A stretch of 10,244 nucleotides of DNA. It comes from an uncultured bacterium (GTDB lineage Bacteria > Cyanobacteriota > Vampirovibrionia > Gastranaerophilales > Gastranaerophilaceae). A model generated the notes under the pieces. That model did not search any database and was not told where the DNA came from. It saw nothing but the letters and a program-made list of their open reading frames with translations. Below, piece by piece: positions 7,699 through 10,244 of the stretch. How positions within the stretch are numbered: the first letter of the stretch is position 1; each line of letters begins with the position of its first letter. Location of the stretch: assembly GCA_900553205.1 (NCBI GenBank), contig USCK01000059.1, positions 1 through 10,244 of the forward strand, read 5' to 3'. The translations under genes were made by a program, and so were the position numbers.

Positions 7699-7899
7699 AT
7701 GAGTTTTGGAATAAGTGGTTCAGACCCATTCAAGTCATACGCATCAAGTTCAGAAGCCGGTGGTGGCATGGGTGTTTTTGTAAAAAGAAACAAAAAGAAA
7801 AAAGACAGTAAAAAAGAAGAAGAAGAAAACTCCATAATGGACGAAGATTCTGATGATGAAGATATCGAAGTAGATATTGATGATGACTTTTTATTGTAA
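7699..7899 (+). CDS. Small charge-polarised hypothetical protein (66 residues)
   Basis: I do not recognise this protein. It is a plausible real gene: AAAGAGG lies seven bases before the ATG, a TATAAT box lies just upstream, and the frame is free of competing genes. Residues 1-25 are Gly/Ser-rich (MSFGISGSDPFKSYASSSEA, then GGGMG). Residues 29-39 are strongly basic (KRNKKKKDSKK). Residues 40-66 are acidic, ending D-I-D-D-D-F-L-L. There is no signal peptide, no membrane segment and no Cys. It is probably disordered and could bind nucleic acid or a basic partner. The acidic tail ending in hydrophobic residues loosely recalls the SSB C-terminal tip (DDDIPF), but that comparison is inference. It is divergent from mutL; whether the two are functionally linked is unknown. 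Confidence 0.65.
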   Translation: MSFGISGSDPFKSYASSSEAGGGMGVFVKRNKKKKDSKKEEEENSIMDEDSDDEDIEVDIDDDFLL

Positions 7900-8014
7900 C
7901 CTATGGCTTTGTTTGTCGGCTAAGTAAATTATTTTTATTTCGTCAGTGTGAAATTGTTACAAATATTTTTATTTAAACTAGCAAATTATTTTAGTTTTGC
8001 GTTTTATAATAAAT

Positions 8015-8149
8015 ATGAAAGTTCATCGCAGCCTACAAACAAATTTTACAGCTAAGCCAAAAGCCATTGAGGAAAGTAAACAAAACCAACAGCTAAGAAT
8101 TGCAGTAATCAGGGGCTTAATACTCTTGCTAATTATAATGTTGCAGGTA
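8015..8149 (+). pseudogene. 5' fragment of the frameshifted glycosidase-like gene
   Basis: From ATG 8015 this frame encodes 44 residues beginning MKVHRSLQTNFTAKPKAIEE and stops at 8147-8149. The last third (VIRGLILLLIIMLQV) uses codons unusual for the window (AGG, GGC, CTC, ATA) and looks like out-of-frame translation, while the overlapping frame one base back reads NQGLNTLANYNVAGINFKGYY and runs on into the next entry. The first ~30 residues are therefore probably the true N-terminus of that protein, separated from it by a one-base loss (or two-base gain) between 8080 and about 8113. No Shine-Dalgarno site precedes the ATG; TATAAT sits at 8005-8010. Alternatively it is an independent 44-residue membrane-tail peptide, which I think less likely. 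Confidence 0.5.
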
Positions 8150-9459
8150 TAAATTTTAAAGGCTACTATGGCGATCAACAACCTGCGAAAAAACTTTTTT
8201 GGATTTTGACAGGCAGAAACCAAATATATAGAGATAACGAAACTGATTATAATACATACTATACAGGTACAAATAAAAAATGGGTTACAACAAATCCTGA
8301 GGATTTACTGAAACGCACCCCTGAACAAGCTATTCAAAGTATTTGTACTCTTAATGATAATCTTGATATTCCGGGGTATGTACTTTCACCAAACTATGGT
8401 CCTAAATGGGGCAGACGCGCAAATTATATAGAAATCAATCCGAGAACAGTAGCGCAAACGTATTGTGATACAAAAGAAGAAGGACTTTTGAATACATTAA
8501 AACTTCTTCCTGCAATACCTCCATCAAGCAAAAGTGTCGCAAATTGCGTTGTACTTTCGGAACTATACCCACCAATGTATCGTGATAATGACGGCAAAAC
8601 GGGATTCAGTTCTTTATATACGGTAGATTTACATTCAGGTATTTCAAAGACTTTATTATCAAAAAATCTCTCTCGTGGATATCAACGAATGGGCGATGAT
8701 GAACAGGTAAAAGCGTTTAATGATTTGGCACATATAAGAGGGCTAAAAACAGGAATCAGAATGCCACTTTCAGAAGGGCAAATGACAGTACAGGGCAGAC
8801 CCTTTAATTGGGATAAAGATGAAAAAGCATTTATAGATGCTTGTTGTTGGGCTGTTGATTTAGGGTTTGATTCTATCTTCTTTGACAGTGCAAAGCATGT
8901 CGGCGATTATGATATGGGCAACTATTGTGGTCATGGCAGAGTTCCTAATTTCGGACAAATGCAATGGATTACAAATCAGATAAGAGAAAAAACAGGAAGA
9001 AATGATATCTCTCTTGTCGGAGAAAAATGCAACGATGATACAAGATTTAATGCAATGGGTTTAACTGCAGGTAATGATTGGGGCAGAGCTGATGATTTCA
9101 ACAGTGTGATGAATGAATACAAAAAACAAAAATGGAATGATGAATATGCGGCAGGCCCGATTATCTCTGATGATAATGATGACGGTGCTATGTCTTTTGA
9201 ACAAAGACGAAGAAGGCTCGGAAACGCTCTAAACGCTTACGAAGATATTGGTTATAAATTGCCTGTTTATATGCAGATGCACGATATTATGCCTTTAACT
9301 CCATTTACAAATACGCATAATGAAATGATGAACAGTTATAACAGAACAACTTATGGCGACCATGAAAGCCAATACAACAACACTTTTAATACCTCTCAAG
9401 CCGCAAAAGATCACAGAATGGGAATGTATTATGAATTTCTACATGTTATTGACCGTTAG
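8080..9459 (+). CDS. TIM-barrel glycoside hydrolase-like protein, 5' end frameshifted
   Basis: The frame is open from 8080 (after TAA 8077-8079) to TAG 9457-9459 and has no ATG before TTG 8206. That TTG falls inside the segment FWILTGRNQIYRD, so it is unlikely to be the real start. The order of motifs recalls an alpha-amylase-like (GH13) barrel: AHIRGLKTGIRMPLSEG (after a helix), GFDSIFFDSAKHVG with a candidate nucleophile Asp at 8884-8886, LVGEKCND with a candidate acid/base Glu at 9022-9024, and FTNTHNEMM near the end, where FVDNHD is expected. The Arg two residues before the GH13 nucleophile is Phe here, and the Asp of the first motif seems absent, so catalysis or family may differ. No signal peptide is visible. 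The 3' end overlaps the TPR gene by 14 bases. It could be a decayed gene or an uncharacterised barrel family. Confidence 0.55.
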   Translation, partial: TKPTAKNCSNQGLNTLANYNVAGINFKGYYGDQQPAKKLFWILTGRNQIYRDNETDYNTYYTGTNKKWVTTNPEDLLKRTPEQAIQSICTLNDNLDIPGYVLSPNYGPKWGRRANYIEINPRTVAQTYCDTKEEGLLNTLKLLPAIPPSSKSVANCVVLSELYPPMYRDNDGKTGFSSLYTVDLHSGISKTLLSKNLSRGYQRMGDDEQVKAFNDLAHIRGLKTGIRMPLSEGQMTVQGRPFNWDKDEKAFIDACCWAVDLGFDSIFFDSAKHVGDYDMGNYCGHGRVPNFGQMQWITNQIREKTGRNDISLVGEKCNDDTRFNAMGLTAGNDWGRADDFNSVMNEYKKQKWNDEYAAGPIISDDNDDGAMSFEQRRRRLGNALNAYEDIGYKLPVYMQMHDIMPLTPFTNTHNEMMNSYNRTTYGDHESQYNNTFNTSQAAKDHRMGMYYEFLHVIDR

Positions 9460-10244
9460 TTAGTTTGTTATAGTTTTCAAGATAGACTTTAGCAAGTTTT
9501 GGTTTGTCCAATTTTTTATACACATAAGCCAAATTGTAATGGAAATCAGGCTCTGTATTCTTAAGCTCTATTGCTTTTGTCAAATTTGATTTAGCTTTCT
9601 TTAAATCCCCTGCTTTTATATAAGCACAGCCCAGATTGTAATAAACATAAGGAAAATCTGATGCGTATTTTTTTGCTTTTTTATAATAATCAATAGCCAT
9701 AAAATATTTATCATCATTCAAGCATATATTACCGATGTTATAGTATGCTTTATAATTAAATTCATCAGTTAATATTGCTCGTTTGTACATAAATATAGCA
9801 TCTTCTCTGCGTCCTAAATCAGAGAGAATGTTTCCCATTAATACATAATCTTGTGCTGAACGATATTTTTCAGGTATTTTAAGGAAGGTATTAAGTGAAT
9901 CATCTAAATTGTTATCCGTATATAGAGCAACTGCTTGTTGAGAAAGGTTATGAACTCTTGTAAGTTCTTCTTTTATTTGCTCTTTTGATACCAAATCCTC
10001 ACCAACCTCTAATTGTTTCTTTTTGAAAGGATTTTTTATACTAATTTTATTTTTCTTTAGTGCAGTAATATCTTCTGTTGTTGTAACAGGTTCTTGAAGA
10101 TTTACTTCTTTAGATTTTTTAGAGAACAAATTTATATGTTTTGTTTGTTGTTTGGGCTGTGTTTGTTCAACTTGTTTTGTTTCGGTTTTTTCTTTTTTTA
10201 TGAAAGAAAATTTATTTGAAGCCTTTATCTCTGTTTTAGGAGGT
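9446..10244 (-). CDS. TPR-repeat protein, N-terminus beyond the right edge
   Basis: The frame ends at TAA 9448-9446 and stays open to the right edge. The visible 265 residues contain no Met before the TPR part that would serve as a clear start, and the TTG at 10129-10127 is mid-frame, so the real start is outside the window. The first ~105 residues are low-complexity, Lys/Gln/Thr-rich and probably disordered. They contain three similar short basic motifs: KFSFIKKEK, NLFSKKSKE and NPFKKKQ. The rest is a run of about five 34-residue TPR units (for example YVLMGNILSDLGRREDAIFMYKRA and AYYNIGNICLNDDKYFMAIDYYKKA), which form a superhelical protein-binding scaffold. No membrane segment or enzymatic domain is visible. 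The partner and pathway cannot be told from this sequence. Confidence 0.85.
   Translation of the reverse strand, partial: PPKTEIKASNKFSFIKKEKTETKQVEQTQPKQQTKHINLFSKKSKEVNLQEPVTTTEDITALKKNKISIKNPFKKKQLEVGEDLVSKEQIKEELTRVHNLSQQAVALYTDNNLDDSLNTFLKIPEKYRSAQDYVLMGNILSDLGRREDAIFMYKRAILTDEFNYKAYYNIGNICLNDDKYFMAIDYYKKAKKYASDFPYVYYNLGCAYIKAGDLKKAKSNLTKAIELKNTEPDFHYNLAYVYKKLDKPKLAKVYLENYNKLTNGQ

Noticed and set aside
7981..8000. GCAAA/TTTGC inverted repeat between the small protein and the 8015 start
   Set aside because: It has a five-base-pair AT-rich stem with a ten-base loop and no T tract, so it is not distinguishable from chance.
8080..8113. Programmed -1 frameshift site
   Set aside because: No X-XXY-YYZ heptamer in the correct phase and no clear downstream stem were found, so a simple indel is the better explanation.
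8206..8208. TTG 8206 as start of the glycosidase-like gene
   Set aside because: The frame upstream is open to 8080 and reads as protein-like sequence continuous with the rest; there is no ribosome site before the TTG.
8023..8223. 66-residue minus-strand frame over the frameshift region
   Set aside because: Its Cys/Phe-rich product mirrors the plus-strand coding sequence and has no start signal.
10127..10129. TTG start for the TPR protein
   Set aside because: The same frame continues open to the window edge with the same Lys/Gln-rich composition, so this is an internal codon.

Overview
The window is AT-rich, gene-dense bacterial chromosome with standard genetic code. It resembles the gut Melainabacteria/Gastranaerophilales (non-photosynthetic relatives of Cyanobacteria). 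That placement is an inference from base composition, the gene mix and an Asn-Phe-type N-terminal segment in one gene, not from a marker gene. No mobile element, CRISPR array, tRNA or rRNA was seen.

Layout, left to right. (1) 1-115, minus: the start of a gene running off the left edge, whose 38 visible residues resemble DUF1796 (papain-like peptidase fold). (2) 224-1906, plus: a long PPi-dependent phosphofructokinase, closed by a clear intrinsic terminator. (3) 2037-3674, plus: a divergent acetolactate synthase large subunit, apparently with its own promoter and almost no leader. (4) A minus-strand block: mutL (7618-5825), then a marR regulator (5725-5261) and a 14-helix DHA2/EmrB-type drug exporter (5244-3658). 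marR has a strong promoter overlapped by a perfect 36-bp palindrome, so the pump operon is probably autoregulated. The pump gene and the acetolactate synthase gene overlap tail to tail. (5) 7699-7899, plus: a 66-residue, charge-polarised small protein divergent from mutL. (6) 8015-9459, plus: a gene for a secreted-looking or surface-type TIM-barrel, glycosidase-like protein that appears frameshifted near its 5' end. (7) 9446-10244, minus: a TPR protein whose frame stays open to the right edge; it overlaps the preceding gene tail to tail.

Functionally this is mostly housekeeping: glycolysis using PPi, pyruvate to acetolactate (branched-chain amino acids or acetoin), mismatch repair, and an inducible exporter. 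The least ordinary parts are the marR operator, the broken glycosidase-like gene with degenerate catalytic motifs, the repeated lack of Shine-Dalgarno sites next to -10-like boxes, and the unknown small protein beside mutL. I see no convincing new multi-gene system.
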